Assembly: GCA_035582835.1 (NCBI GenBank)
Contig: JAYKAV010000433.1
Span: 1,245,597-1,309,596 of the forward strand
Origin: Phoebastria nigripes
Taxonomy: Eukaryota; Chordata; Aves; Procellariiformes; Diomedeidae
Direction of reading: 5' to 3'
Length of the DNA: 64,000 nucleotides
Shown: piece by piece, positions 1 to 13,659 of the stretch
Layout of the letters: each line of letters opens with the position of its first letter
Position numbering within the stretch: position 1 is the stretch's first letter
The notes under the pieces: model-generated
Told to the model about the DNA's origin: nothing
Databases searched by the model: none
What the model saw: the letters and a program-made list of their open reading frames with translations, nothing else
Made by a program: the position numbers and the translations under genes

Positions 1-771
1 TCCCTTCCTGTCCTCTTTCTGCAGCCAAGGTGGCAGCAGTAGTGACTTACTGGTCAGCAAACCTAGTGAATGCCATCATAATTAGCATTTCAAGGCTTTT
101 TAACAGGGGGGTGAAAGCTGTATCACAAGCAATTTTTAGGGATTTTGTCAAATACCAGTTTTGTTTACCACTTGCCTAAGAGCCCAAAGCAAGGTAACAG
201 CAAGAACATGGAATTGATTGAAGCTGAGAATGCCACTGCGATTACAACACAGGCATAAGCTACAACTACCCCTGATGTTATTGAAGGCTACACTTTAAAA
301 TTAAGTAACTCAGTCTCTCAAGCAGTTAATAAATAACTTGACAATTGGTTAATCTGAGCTGACAGAGTGAACATGTGGGTACAACCCAAGATCATCTGTT
401 AGAGCCTTGTATATTGTCTTTGGAGGAGTTACTGCTTTTCTTTATGCAATAGTCATGGGATTGCTGCCAACCCTGCCCCACAACTGAGGGGGTTTGGGTT
501 TTTTTGTGTTTTTTGTTTTTTCGGGTTTTTTTTCTTTAAGTTCTATCACCCCTTCCTTTCCTCATTGTTCTTAAGCTGCTGCTTTTGTGAAAGAGGAAGA
601 GCTTTGTGGCAGCCTTCCTCAGGAATGACCTAATCCTAATGCAGCACTTACCAATTACAGGGCTTTCTATTAAGTTGGGATGCATGTGATTACATTCCAT
701 GCTGTATTTCATTAAGACCAACTGAATATATCTCTTATTAGTTTATGGAAGTCCAGTTCCATTAAGAGTAT
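1..771. other. Non-coding spacer at left edge
   Basis: No coding exon, RNA gene or transposable element was recognised here. The one notable feature is a T-rich run with interspersed G at about 497-538. It could be the tail of an old minus-strand retrotransposed insertion, but no body sequence supports that. Confidence 0.5.
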
Positions 772-1037
772 ACAAGAACAAGCGATAGGACAAGAAGAAA
801 TGGCCTCAGGTTGCACCAGGGGAGGTTTAGATTGGATATTAGGAAAAATTTCTTCACCAAAAGGGTTGTCAAGCATTGGAACAGGCTGCCCAGGGAAGTG
901 GTGGAGTCACCATCCCTGGAGGTGTAGATGTGGTGCTCAGGGATATGGTTTAGTGGTGGACTTGGCACTGTTAGGTTAACAGTTGGACTCGATGATCTTA
1001 AAGGTCCTTTCCAACCTAAATGATTCTATGATTCTAA
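772..1037 (+). mobile_element. CR1 LINE, truncated 3' end, sense orientation
   Basis: The segment carries the classic bird CR1 3' UTR landmarks in order: 'tttagattggatattagg' followed by an A-rich 'aaaatttcttcac', then 'ggaacaggctgcccaggga', 'catccctggaggtg', 'gatgatcttaaaggtccttt', 'ccaacctaaatgattctatg', and the repeated ATTCTATG-type end. CR1 elements have no poly(A) tail and are usually 5'-truncated, as here, where only about 265 bp remain and no reverse-transcriptase coding part is present. The subfamily cannot be assigned by eye. It is the clearest single indication that the DNA is avian. No second CR1 copy was recognised, so the window is repeat-poor. Confidence 0.93.
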
Positions 1038-4000
1038 GAGGTTCCTGTTTATATGTAGACACAAACAATTGTTTCCTGATAAAGTTGCCTGAACTTAACC
1101 TCTTAAAAAAAAAAGGAAAAAAGGCAGCACTGAGGCTACAATACTTATACACACGTGCTATATCCAGCTTGAATAATACAAGAAAAACAAGCCAAGGGAA
1201 CAATTGATCACTAACATCAGTGTGACACAGCAGCACTATTGTCAGGACATTGCTATAACAACCTGGAAACTTGTTTCAGCCACAGTGACAGCCGGCTGTA
1301 TGCTCACAAACCAGATGCAGGTCTGATAACAGAACCATATCAGACATGTCTACATGGTGCTGCACTCCCAGCCTTGCCCTGGACCTGCCCCACAGAGGGC
1401 TGGGAACAGTGCCAGTCTACCAGAGGGAAATGAAGCCACCTCAGGGGACTGATCTAGACCCTTCTGCTCTACAGGTGTAGTTAATGGTGAGAAGCAGGCC
1501 ACAGCAGAAAGCAAACTGTCTGGAGGGAGGTGACCTTTCTCCCTTCCTTCCAAAGGTCAAGCTAGCATTAAAAGCTTTACCCTGCCCCCACCTCCCTACA
1601 CGGTGCCACACAGCCATCTGACCTACCACTGCAAGTCAGAGTGTGCACTGTGATTTAGACCACTATAGTCATTAAAAACTGTTAACGGAGTATGTGTATC
1701 CTGCTGAAAAGGAAACTGAACAGCAGTACAGCAGAGGCTCCAAGTCTGTATGCTCTCTGCTTTGGATCTAGCTTTCTCAACATCTGTCTTCTGCTCCAGA
1801 ATATGAGATGAGGAGAGGTCTAGCTTCTTAGCAAACCACAATTTCCAGAACAGGCAAGTTTGGCTCCAACTGTTAACAGTTACAAAAGTATGAAGTCATG
1901 ACTTCCTCACACAAGAGAATGAGGCTTTCAGCCAGTCCAGAATTACATTTCCCTGGGATAGCTTTAATAAAGCTGTGCAGCACCATTGTGAGACTGACAG
2001 CTGCAGAGATGATAGACCAGTGAGACCCATGGCAAGCCAGAGCAATCAGAGATGACTTCTGAAAAGTAACACAACTCATGAGCAGGCACTTCAACGTGTT
2101 TTCTAAAAACTGCTATTACAATAATCAGAACAGATGACAGGGTAGGACAGGGATCGTCCGCCAGACAAAAATATTTCCCCGCAGCAACAAGCCTACTTAA
2201 TCTAGCAAACTGTGAACATTAAACACAATGTCACTGATGAAGAGCTCAAGTATTTCCCATATTCTGAAGAGGAAGATCTGGGGCTGTAGAAGTGGCAAAT
2301 ACAAAACTGCTGTGTAGAGAGGTCTGTGCAGTTGTTGCTGGTCTCCCTGAAAAACAGATCTTTCTTTCTCACATTCACTGACAGGTGATAACCCTCTCTA
2401 CAGGCTATAACTCCACCTAGATAGCTGAATGATTCTCTGCCTGCCACGGCTTGTCTTACACCAAGGCAAGCATGTCCTAATGCCTGACTTCTTAGCAAAG
2501 GAATTAGGAGGTATTTTAGGCTGCTACTGCATTCTTACAGGTGGAAGGGTTCAGGCATGATTATACTGCAGAGAAGCTGCATGAAGCCAAGCTACCTGAG
2601 TTAGCACTGACCCCAGCTGGTCAGTCTTCATGCCAGCTTCATTCTAGATGCAACACAGAAGGACCATCTGTCTGAACTTTGCATTTACCAGCCCACTGGT
2701 ATCAACAGGAATCTTTTTGTTGACTCCTTTAGCTGAGTCATTCTCCTAAGATTCGTACCTATTTGGCATTAAAAAAAAAAATAATTCCAAGGTAATGCAG
2801 TGCTGTCAGATAGCCCTACGGCACCAACACGTCTTCTGCAGAAGAACATGGAGAGCTACATGCCAGTTTCTTGAAACAGCTCAGCTGTGCATCTGCATCT
2901 GATGTACAATCACTTCCCTGCATCTGTCCTAGGCTTTAGCTGCTACTAACAAAGGGTCAATTCCAGAAGTAGCTGGATTTGACAGTAGTTCTTTGATACA
3001 GAAGCTTCTTCTCTCACAGCCAAAACCAACTCATTTCATCTGGACCAAGACTGGCCCTAGGAACACGACCTGGTGGTTACAGCCCAAATGGATGGCTGTT
3101 ATCTAAGGATTAATCCTGCTCCAAAAACCCTTTGCAATCCATTCCCCTTCCTCCCACTTTGCTTGCAGAGTATGTATTCTCCTATTTCACAGCACTTCTG
3201 TATTAGATCTTCTCAGGAAGACCTGAGAAGTGGGGAAGCCACATGTTTATGAAGATGCAGTCCTTTCAAACAGAACTAGGAAGCAGACAACAATCAAAGG
3301 AATCCAAGGTTACCCTCTGACTTATACATTCTGCAGGTGGACTGTTGCTGTCCTTTCAGACTGCCTGAAAAATGTTTTTTTCCCCATTACCAGCAAATTT
3401 GCTTTTTGCGCACTCACAGCATCACACCACAGGTCAGCAAGTGACTGATACCCAGCTCCTGAAGATGCCAGCCCCTTACATAGACAAGCGTGACTCACGT
3501 GTCCAGGTGCAGTGTCACACTGCAATACTTGGAGTCACCTCTGGCAAACTACTTTTCTTCTTAAAAAAAGAAAATTAAAAAATCCAAACTCATTCACCTC
3601 AGAGCTGCCCATCTTCTCCCAGTTCCTACCAAGTGCCCTACAGAGTTTTTAAGTGGGTTTTGGGGTTTTTTTTCTGACACTGCTGCCTCCCTAGCACTCT
3701 CCTCTAGCACCACAAAGATGCATGGACATGACCACTAACTGAACCACCTCCACCATCTGTGAATCTTTAGCCCGCCTTTTGATAATGACCACAGACAGCT
3801 CTCTGACTGTTCTGCTGATCTGCAATGCGGAGTGCAGCTGTCTGGATCCTTTCTCATTTACAATTTAACAACATCACACGCCTGGCAAACTGCCAGCCTC
3901 CCTTCTCCACTGAGGTTGTGTGAGTTGCACCAATCGGAGCCCAAAGACCTCTGTGCAAAGGCTGACTCCAAGCCCTTAAATAGCCCAGAGGGGAGGAAGC

Positions 4001-4043
4001 AGCTATTCTGGTCCATGGATTGAAGCCATCAACATAAGCTCAC
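1038..4043. other. Spacer without recognised genes
   Basis: AT-rich sequence with scattered short open frames in all six frames, none with family similarity, a splice context or a coherent start. Small A-runs are present (about 1105-1123, 2770-2780). Nothing resembles TALDO1, which lies next to GATD1 in mammals. Confidence 0.5.
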
Positions 4044-4094
4044 CTGCCAGACCCCTCCATCCTGCACTTTGCTCAGCAATCAAGTCATTCCCAT
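4044..4094 (-). other. Possible 51-bp internal exon (speculative)
   Basis: On the minus strand this stretch has an acceptor-like end (CAGCTTTCAG|ATGG) and a good donor (CTGGCAG|GTGAGC). One frame is open throughout, entered after one base from the previous exon. That phase matches the 3' end of the exon candidate at 5302-5419. No known protein was recognised in the translation. Chance matches to splice consensus are common at this scale, so this is a prompt for an RNA check rather than a gene call. Confidence 0.18.
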
Positions 4095-5301
4095 CTGAAA
4101 GCTGTGTCCTTGATCTCTGTGGCTACCAAATAGCTCAGGAAATGCCTGGAAGGTGCCTGGTCTTTGTGGATAATCCTGCTGCCCTTGGGAAACACATTCC
4201 CTATGTGCCTCTCATTCCTGGGATCCTCTTTTAGCCTAGAGTCCTCCTCCTGTGAGGAGACAACCCAGGTGGGTCCCTTCTCAGTTGAACCTATTTTGCA
4301 TCTTTCCCTCTTACTGTAAGAGAAGTCCAACAGAGACTCCTTAGACTTCTCCAAGCATAAGGCATTAGGGACCCATTGCTTAATCAAAGCCCCTATGTAG
4401 GTTGCTAGTACACACCAATAGACTTCGAAATGCAAATGCCATCATGTGTATACGTCATATTTTATATCGTGTCTCACATCCTGGATTTTGGTATGATTAC
4501 TAGGACAAAAACCCTGTCAGTGACAGGGATGAACTGTCATGGGATGAGAATGCAGGAAAGTCTTAGAAGAGGGTACCTACTTCCTTACTGTCACACAGGT
4601 AACTGGTAGCTCAAAGTGACAAATGTGCTGGACTGGTCTTTTCTAGGCGAGGTCTGTCTGGCAAATTGCTGCCCTTCCACTTTCCCCAAAGCCTCTTTGT
4701 TCTGGAGTTTTCTCAATCAAAAGGAAACCAACTGTTTTTCTAAAAATATCTCCCAGTCAGCCCTAAAATACCAACAGATCAAAGTTGGTCACTTGGGGAA
4801 TGAAGAGCCCAGCAAAAGCTTTCTGCTCTGGAATCGTGTGTCCCGAGCCCTGCTAAGCTGATAACACCACACGTCTCTGTGAGCAACAAGCCTTGCACCA
4901 CGGCAAGGTGGGAATTCAGACACACAGAATTTGCTGCTGTGAAGCTGGGCGGTCAGAGGCTTTGAGCCTCTGCAAGAAATACCCCGCCTTCCTCCTCCTG
5001 GATGAGGCAAGCACCTTGCACCCTCACACCACCAGCAGAGCCACGGGATCTGTCACATCACACAGCTGGGACACAGCTGGCCAGGGTCAGTAACACCATG
5101 GGGTTCAAAAATAACTCTGAAGCACTCCAAAAGTTGCTCAAGAGACAATAAAATACTGCAGTGAAAGGGGAGGCAGGAAAAGGTGCCTCAGTAACGGTCA
5201 AACCTGACTCTGCTTAGCTATAGACACACGGTCCCCTCAAGAGCTGAGGGGGCAGATGAACAAGTTATGCTTAAAATGTTCACTGTCATAGGATCCCTTA
5301 C

Positions 5302-5419
5302 CTGCTCCGGTAGCAGCGGCAGTTTCCCATTTCAGCACTGGGGCTTTTTCTCTTTGGCACAGGCTAGATGTTTTGAGGTGACTGGTGTACGTGGCTAAGT
5401 CACAAAGTCCACATCCATT
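5302..5419 (-). other. Possible 118-bp internal exon (speculative)
   Basis: On the minus strand the segment is bounded by a convincing acceptor (TTTTTGCTCCATTTCAG) and a strong donor (GGAGCAG|GTAAGG). Starting at phase 0 it is open for all 39 codons, beginning NGCGLCDLATYTSH, and leaves one base. It would splice in frame to 4044-4094. Three cysteines occur early, but no domain was recognised. It lies 12.4 kb beyond the GATD1 stop on the same strand, so it could belong to an unrecognised gene, an alternative GATD1 3' end or a non-coding RNA, or it may be chance. Confidence 0.25.
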
Positions 5420-8400
5420 CTGAAATGGAGCAAAAACCCAACAACCACATAAACCTTCAGCCTATACACCTGTTTATCCGGTCACACAGAGCACCTTTAC
5501 CCCATAATTCTTCCTCAACTTCATCTCTCTTCAGGAGATGAAGAGATCTCTCCCAGGATCCCATCTGAGCCCATCTTACAGACTCCTTCTAGTGGCTTCC
5601 CAGATCTCCATACCTCCTCAGATTAAGAAATTGGGAGCAGGAGATGTCTGTGGTCTCCCAGAAAGGTTTTTAGCTATCACAGTCACAAGGACAAGCTTGC
5701 ACTCAGCAAGTAGGGGAAAATACGTGTGTGTAAATTCCAAAGAACCAATACATACACTTTAAAATCTGACTTAAAAATGCCCTTGCACTTTATTAAATGC
5801 ACCCAGAGCCAGTAATCCTTCCAGCCACAAAGGCTAAACCTTTCCAACCCCTTGGAAAGTCTCCCTTTACCACCTGCTCTACACCTGAGCCCAATTACCA
5901 GGCCCTCCCCACGAGACAGGGTTCACCTGGGCTTCCCCAGCCAGCACAGAGGGCTGCCATCAGCCCCCTTCCTCACGGGGCAAACTTCTGCAGTATGCTT
6001 CCTCCAGGTGTTTGTATTCTAAGCGCCAGAGCCTAGGTTAAGGCCACAGAGTGCTACAAACTGCACGTACACCTAAGGTTGTAGTTTGCTCTCTGAGGCG
6101 GTCAGGGAGAGAGACCCCACACTTCAAACAAAGCAGGAATTTCTCTGGGTTGGGCTGAGCGGGGCCAGGCCTGACTTGAGCGGGGACTGGTTGAGCAACC
6201 ATGCCGATAACGCATGGGCGAGCGATGGTGGGAAGGCCACCCTCGGGCAAGCCCACATCTGAGTTCATGGACACCTCCTGCAACTGCAGGGAGAGTGCAA
6301 ATACACCCCATGAGTCTGCTGGCATACCAGGCTAGAAAAGGACGTTCTTTCCATCCTCCGTTCCCAGATTCCAAGAGGAAACAGTGCTGTATCTCCCCAT
6401 ACGTGTGGGTCTTGCCTACGCAGCAGGATCCTGTAAGTTTCTGTGCGAGTAGTGCCTGCCATCAGAGATCTTGGTACATATCAGAATCCCAGAGTATTCC
6501 TGCAAGAGAAAAACATTCATTAAAATATCAGCGCCTCCAACAACAGCAGACTGTATTCAAAGCTCAGCAAGTGATCTAAATGGACATTTTGAACTCCTCT
6601 TATTTTCATTGTCATTCTCAGGCAAGGAAATAAGTGGCAGAAATATTAAGAAAACAAACCCCCAGGAGAAAGCAAACTTTTTTTTAAACAGACCGTGCAG
6701 ACAGTTTAGCTTGGGAGCACAGAATACAGCCGGCAAGTAAATTATTTCTCGTTTGCTCACAGAATTGATACACACACGCACAAAACATGCAAATCATGAA
6801 ACAAATGAATTTAGGACTTATGAGAAGCAGGATAAATGGAAGTAAAAAGCTGAAATACCTTTTATTTGGGGTCAAACGCAACATTTTGTCTCCTGGCTTT
6901 TTCTGCAGCCTTTAAAAATATATATTAGGCATATTTCAAAAAGAAAATGTGAAATAACCAGTTTCAGTGATTTTGCTGCTTCTTAGCTAAAAAAGTTTGT
7001 CATATTCAGTACAAAGCTGTGGAAAATGTGTTCGACACAAGTGCAATTTGTAGCAAATTAATTTAAAAAAATAGAAGACAGATAATCCCAAGCTCAGCTC
7101 TGGTCTCCCTATGGCACATTTTATTATTCATTCCTTAAGGTACATAGCTTAAGGTAAGAGCTATGACCCTTGTTGTAAGGGCTCCTGACACACATGTATT
7201 AAAAAAATACAGTCCTTGCACTGAAGAGACGCCCAACTGCAGGCACCCAACACTTCAGCAGTACATTAGGGCTGTCCCTTGCCAGGAACTGGCCAGGCTC
7301 GGGGCCTCCTGCTCTCATCCCGATGCCAAACGGGGCTCTGCAACGAGGCTGAGCCCCATGAACCACTGCTCCAGCCCACAGCATGGCTTGAGGCATCGGG
7401 GATTAAAATCAAAGCATATGGCTCACAGTTTCAGATCTACCATGCAGCCTGAATAGACCTATAAATAATATTTAGCATCAGATAATATAGGAAATAGCAT
7501 ACGATAACTGTTACAATAGGATTAGATATAATTAGTAGTTTAAGTCTATACAAGTAACTATTAATCCACTGGCAGCTCAGATCAACTTAGCTTTACTGTA
7601 GCTTATGTGGAAGTAAAAGGATCAGGAAGGTTTGGAGGGACAAGCCAGGTAAAGCAGCCAGTCCAAGGGCAAAAGGTGTGAAGAAACTGCTGAGCTCTGA
7701 GGAGCCATGGAATATAATTTTTACCTTATGATATGATTCTGCCCAGTTATTTTATACAGATTTAACTACTTTTATATTGGAAAAAAACAGAACAGAGATT
7801 TGGCAGCACCACCATTCCTCTCTCTCCTTGAACCAACGTACATGTAGAGGCTTCCCCCGAGGATACCCAAACCCATCTTGAAACTGAGCCATACCAGATA
7901 GGTTTTGTCCTCCTAGATAATTTCTCCTTAGATCAACACTAATGATTGTCTGAAAGAACACCAGTATTCTCCTTTTTACTTTTGTTTCTCTTTTCATTCT
8001 CTTTTCATATGTTTTGCATAAATTTAATTTCACATAGCTCATGAATTTGCTGTATCTGTACTGCATTATTGTTTTTTTCCGTATTGCATACCTTCGTTGG
8101 CAAGTAAAATCCTTCTCATCTGTTATCGTGAAAGCTAACTCTCTTTGAGGCAGGCTGCTCAGACTCTCATGATTTCCCAGCTGACATCTAGAGGCCAAGC
8201 CTGTGCTTCAGCTCTGTCTTCCTCCTGGTTCGGGAAGGCTGTGGTCTGACGTAGGATGGGATGGACTTGGAAGGGACATATCCCGTGGAACCAAGAGCTG
8301 AGGATTTCCAAGGCAAACATTGACCCTGAGAGCCGAGCCTTGGATGCAGGAGATCCATCCATACAACGCTTCAGGAGCAAAACGGAGCAAAGCTCTGAGC

Positions 8401-11400
8401 TCCGTTCCTCTGCAGTTCACTTGAACAGGTAAATGTATCCTCAAGGACATTCAGTTGTTATGTCACACAATTTGCGTAGAAGCAAAAAATCACAAAAGTC
8501 TGCTTTTATATAAGAAAACGGTGCCATGGCTTGGGGGGAAAAAAAAAAAAAAATCAGCCTCTACTAGGTTAACTACAGGATCCTGGGAAAGTTACTTATT
8601 AAAATAGCTGAAATAGAAACCTCCTTGTTATTATCATTAATAACTATGAACAACAGCTCAGGCTTCAATATAGCCTAAGTGATATGCATCTCTCTTGCTC
8701 CTTCTTAAAAACAGCCAAACCGGTCAGACTGTAGATCCATTTAGCGTAGCGTCCTGCCTCCAACCATGGCCAGCAGCTGCTGAGGAAGATCTCCACAAAG
8801 CAAAGGAAACAGCCCTAAGAAAACACCCTTTGTGCTTTGCTTTCCGGTGGAAAAGCCAGTGGAGGACTGCTTTTTTGGGATCAGAAGACCTGCATTTCTC
8901 AGCCCAGCCCCAGACAATGGGGAAAGGATCAGCCTCCTGCCATATGAAGAGTTCTCTTTTACAGTGGTATCTGCCAACGCAAGAGAAAGGTGATCGAACC
9001 AGCTCCAGCAGCATGCTTTCACTAAGCCTGGAAAGGGACTAATCATGCACCACTTGCCACCTGCACAGTGTCAGGCCCTCAGCTGCAGTAATACCACAAA
9101 ACATTCTATCATAAAATGCAGGATCAGCACCAATTGTCTTCAAAAGGCATTAGGAGTCTCCCCAGATATCCACGGGCCTAACAGCCTGTAACTGCTATTA
9201 TATGTGCATTAGCCATGCTGTCAGCCCTTCATCCGATTGGCAACTGCTGCTTGGTCTCCTTCTGTCTCTTTTGCTCTTTCAAACACATCATCAGTAGCAA
9301 TGATCAGGTTTAAGTTTGATGGTGTTTCCCACCCTGGGGACTTGATGGCTCATCCAGGCAGGACTGGCTGCTGCCTGGAAAGGAGGCAGGGTCAGGCTCC
9401 ATCTTTTCCAGTTGCTCTCTACAGGGCTGCTGGGCCTCATGGCTTTAGCCTGGAAGTCTGGGAAACCTTATACAGAAATTGTATGATCCAGCATTTGTAT
9501 TTGAAGAGAAAATTTCTCTTCTGCTGGGAAAAGAAGTAAAACCCCTCCACCATTCAGAAAGCAAAGAAAGGGCAAGCAATTCATGACTCTAACCCAATGG
9601 CAGGGCTGGTTTGCTTTTGTGGTCCATGCAGGAGTCCAGCTCTGATGTGAGCACACCATGACCCTCAGCATCCAACACTCTTTTCTTGCCTTTCTGCAGG
9701 ATAAGGGACTTGCAGGTCCTGAGTCCCTCAGGGTTGCACACAGAGGATATCCCCACAGCATCTGTGAACATCTCCTGGGAAAACAGCAACTGCAGGAGGC
9801 CCCGTCAGGCTTCTGTGTGTTTAATGACCACTATGCTGTCAGGGTGAGGATTGTTAGAGGCCACTGTGGGCTCTGCTGCTCAATTTTGATTTCAGGGTAA
9901 TTGAAGGAAGCTTATGATCTGACCTTTGTTTTTTTGACTTTGTTTTTGCTTTACCTCTGGGATCTAGGTTACAGTCTGAGCTCAGATGTATTTGGATAGT
10001 GCAAAGTGAGTATTTGCAAAGGGGTCTCCCATTTGTCCTGTGAAATCCACATAATCACAGCACCCTCCAGGCACAGTTTTGCCTAAGGAAATGTAGGATT
10101 TCTAGAAAACAGAGGGGACTCTCATCTTGCTACAGTTCACATCACTCAGATGCAGTCTGATACTCAGACTGGCATTACATTGCACTAATGGCTAGGGATG
10201 TTGTGCCTAAGCTAGGAATTCCACTTCACCTCCACAGCACCTGAGCAGTCTCCCTCTTATTCCCAGGGAATCGTGACTCTAGTTTATATTGCTGGCGTTT
10301 GATCTAGGAGATCAAGAGACCAGAGCAACTCCACAGGCTCAAACGCACCTTCAGTGGCAGCACACCTATTTAAATTTCACTCAGTTGTTCAAGATTAGAA
10401 ATGAACAACTTAAAAGAATCTGCTACAATTCAGGGTTGGCCCTTGGCTTTACACAGAGAAAAACTGCAAAGTGGAGACCTTTGGGGAGAAAGAGGGTTTA
10501 GCAACAGGCAATGCTGAGGAGGGATAATTTCTAAGGAAAGCACACAGGGTAGCATTAGCGTGTGGTGTTTTAGGAGATGACAAAGGATTGAAGCTTTCAT
10601 GACAAGATTTCTAACTATGCTGCCCTCATCTTCCTAAGAAAAGAAGCAGCATGGGAAAGAACAGACCCTATGGTCACAGATTACTGGGAAGCCACAGGAA
10701 TAGCTTTGCTTACAGCTTAGTGTATATAACCCTGTGTTAATATGCATTTTGTGCTACTGTTGCCCTGGGTAGCATCCCAGGTTTTTCCCTCTTTCAGCTG
10801 CAGCCCACCTGCCCGGCACAGGTACACAGAAGTGTCAGGCCCTTCCTCGGGAATTCACAAGAGGAAAGGAACATCTTTGCACTTGGTGTTCAGGGATGGA
10901 GTTCACCAGCAGCTGAGGAGGAACGCGAAGGTCTGTAGAACAGTACCACCACCTCGTGGGGAGGCTGCAACGTCCCACGGCACCTCTTCCTTTCCAAGAT
11001 TCACAGAGCAGCAACTAACTGATGAGCACAAATGCCAAGTTATCAACCTTCCCTTGTGGCAGCAGCTCTCTAATTTCAACATCCAGCTCTATGCAAACAC
11101 AAAAAGCTTGAGGCAGGGGGAAGCTTTTCCTTCATCTTTCAGCTCCCTCTTGCATTCCATGACGCAATGCACTAAGGGAGACATGCAGTTGCTCTCAGTA
11201 CCTCCTGTATTCTTGAAACAAGGGTGCAAGAGGAGAGGTACAGGAGAGCAGAGCCATTGGGAAAACAGCCACTAGGGTCCACAAAACTGACATAGTAAGT
11301 ACATTAATTTATTTTCAGCCTCCCAACATAGAATTCCACTTTAAAATTAGTCCTTAGAGATTCATTTATAAGGACTATCAAATACAGCCAGCACAGGCTA

Positions 11401-12128
11401 TTACAGACTACATTAAGCAAGCCAGACAGTATCTGATAGGTACCATTTGAAATTTTAAAGCAAATCAGGATCAGAGTCATTTCCATTTATTCTGATACTT
11501 GTTTTGACACATTGGCATTACAGAGGAGGAAGTAGTGCCCCAGTGTTCCTGGCTGCCTAGTCCCAGCAGGATGACAGGTCAGCTTTTGACACTGTCTTCT
11601 GCATCCTAGGGGACAACACAGAGATCCCAGACAGAGGAACAGAGGGAACACACTGACCCTCAAGCTGAAATGAAATGCCCTACAGACCTACAAGTCTGCA
11701 TTTGACAAAAGGCTCCTTTTATCTCTTGCTAGTGTTAAAACATTTTCCTGTAGAGAACACTCTAGCACTACAGAGGACACGATACACTGGGTGTAGCCTT
11801 CTGGGACAGTGGTGTGAGGTGCAGCAGCCAGGTAATTTCTTGCAGAGTTGTGGATTACCCCATTTGGCTCACTGCTTCGGGCAAGCACACAAGCAAAGCC
11901 CAATGATTCTCAGTTAATTGTCACTGCTGCGGCTGCAACAGCCTACAAGGGAGCTCAGCGCTGACAGTAGTCCACACTAAGGAAAGCGGACAACCTTTTG
12001 GTACAAAGCCAGAAGGGCTGTTCCATCAGCAACAGAAGTCAGTTTAAACAGAAAAGCACTCTGATACCCAGAATCAAATGGCAGAGCTTATCACACAGCA
12101 CCTAAGATCAATAAAGCAAAAAGCTCAA
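5420..12128. other. Spacer without recognised genes
   Basis: No coding exon could be supported. A 177-codon ATG frame at 10742-11275 (+) and a 148-codon frame at 7752-8198 (-) are the longest open stretches; neither resembles a known family. An A-run lies at about 8541-8553. The spacer is moderately AT-rich. Confidence 0.45.
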
Positions 12129-12150
12129 TTTTTTTTTTTTTTTTTTTAAA
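12129..12150. repeat. Homopolymer T run
   Basis: About 19 consecutive T followed by AAA. A comparable T-run followed by A-run occurs near 16055-16078. Such tracts can be relics of retrotransposed tails, but there is no recognisable body next to either one. Confidence 0.85.
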
Positions 12151-13659
12151 GATTATACTGTGGAAACACCAGGAAAAGAATCTTATTTAAACATTTTAAT
12201 ACACTAATGGAACACTAGTATGACTAACAACCATTAGCTGTAGACAGCAACAAGGACTGAGTTCAAACATCCTGTAAGGGATCCCTTAAAACAAGCAAAT
12301 GCTTTGTTAAGTGTTCTGAAGAGACAACACTTCCCTTCATCAGAACAGCTGAGTGCCCAAATTGTCTCTGACACCTCTGGATTCAGAGGATCTAAGCTAC
12401 CTCCACTGACTGCAGCTACAGTATAAAGCTATAGGAGAGGTATGGTAGCACAGGAGACTCATGATCAAAGCCCAAGCTGTTGGGGATTTGGCCATTCTTC
12501 ATCTCCTTTCACATCACTCAATCTCTTTTGCCCTGTAAACATTAGGTTAGTCAAACTAGAAAGACCTTTTCATTATTGTTACAGCCAAAACTTAAATTGA
12601 ATTAAAATGTAAAGAGTATCAAAATTGAGATCACACCCACAAGCGGGTCTTGGGGCTCACTCCAACTGCTGCATCAGTTTGCAAATGTTTTGTGTTTAAG
12701 TGTTTTGAGCATCCCTCTTCACAACTTACGCGTAAAACTGCCAGTAAAAGCTCCTATTACCTTGAAGATGTTCTCTACCTTTCCTTTCTTCCCTGCAGGG
12801 ACCAACTACACAGCTTTAGTGGTGAGTGTGGTGCTGGGATGCACACTGATATGTGTTGTCTTGTTGGTGAAGAAATCCTTTGTGGGGGTGCAATACAGAA
12901 ATGTTTCTTTACAGCTATGAGCCAACTGCTGTAAAGATTATCCTAGGGATAAATCATCTGATAAAGCCCCTTGTCCCTTTGGATTCATCCCACAAGTGTT
13001 TCTGCTCTATGTATTGCAGAGGCACTCTGACACTTCTGGCAGATACTTCAATGTCTGCCCATAAGAACATCAGAGGAAAATATAGAATATGCTCCCATGC
13101 ATTAAGCCCAGACAAGATGTAACACTCTTCATGTGTGTGGTTCCCTAAATAAAAAAAAAATATCAGTAGCTGGATGTTACCAGGAACAGACAGATTTCTA
13201 AGGAAATAAGCCTGGCTGATAACATCCCTAGGACCAAAGCACCAAGCACTCCAGAGCACAACACTGAAACAATCAGGATTTGTGTGGGTTGAAAATCTCC
13301 AGAATTTGAAGGTTTCAATTTGTTTGAGAAGCAGTTTCTGGCTTTGGGACAAAAGGACCTGTCATGTGGTTTAAATGCCAGAATCCTCTATAAACAACTG
13401 ATCACAAAGACAGCAAAACACCAAGCATTTGCAAGCATTGCCAAAAGCTCGTCCTCCCTGCAGTGTTCAAATTGCTACACTCAAGCCAAATAGAGGGGAA
13501 AACCATCACACTGCAGAACACGTGCTAAATGAGTATGTCAAGAGCTGGCATGTTTTGAGGACTCCTGATACTGCCTCTAGCTGATTTCTGACCAGTTCAA
13601 GTCAGTTATACATCATTTCTAACCCACATCACTAGATGGATCATAAACACGTATCTTTA

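Noticed and set aside
4085..4435. 116-codon minus-strand frame
   Set aside because: No similarity or splice support was found. It overlaps the small exon candidate in a different frame and is best explained as chance.
6840..6910. 44-bp minus-strand exon-like piece encoding KPGDKMLRLTPNK
   Set aside because: The donor (AAAAG|GTATTT) is weak, the acceptor lacks a good pyrimidine tract, and its phase does not join in frame to the 5302-5419 candidate.
7752..8198. 148-codon minus-strand frame in the left spacer
   Set aside because: It is AT-rich and Lys/Arg-biased with no family similarity and no promoter or splice context. The length is near what chance gives in 64 kb over six frames.
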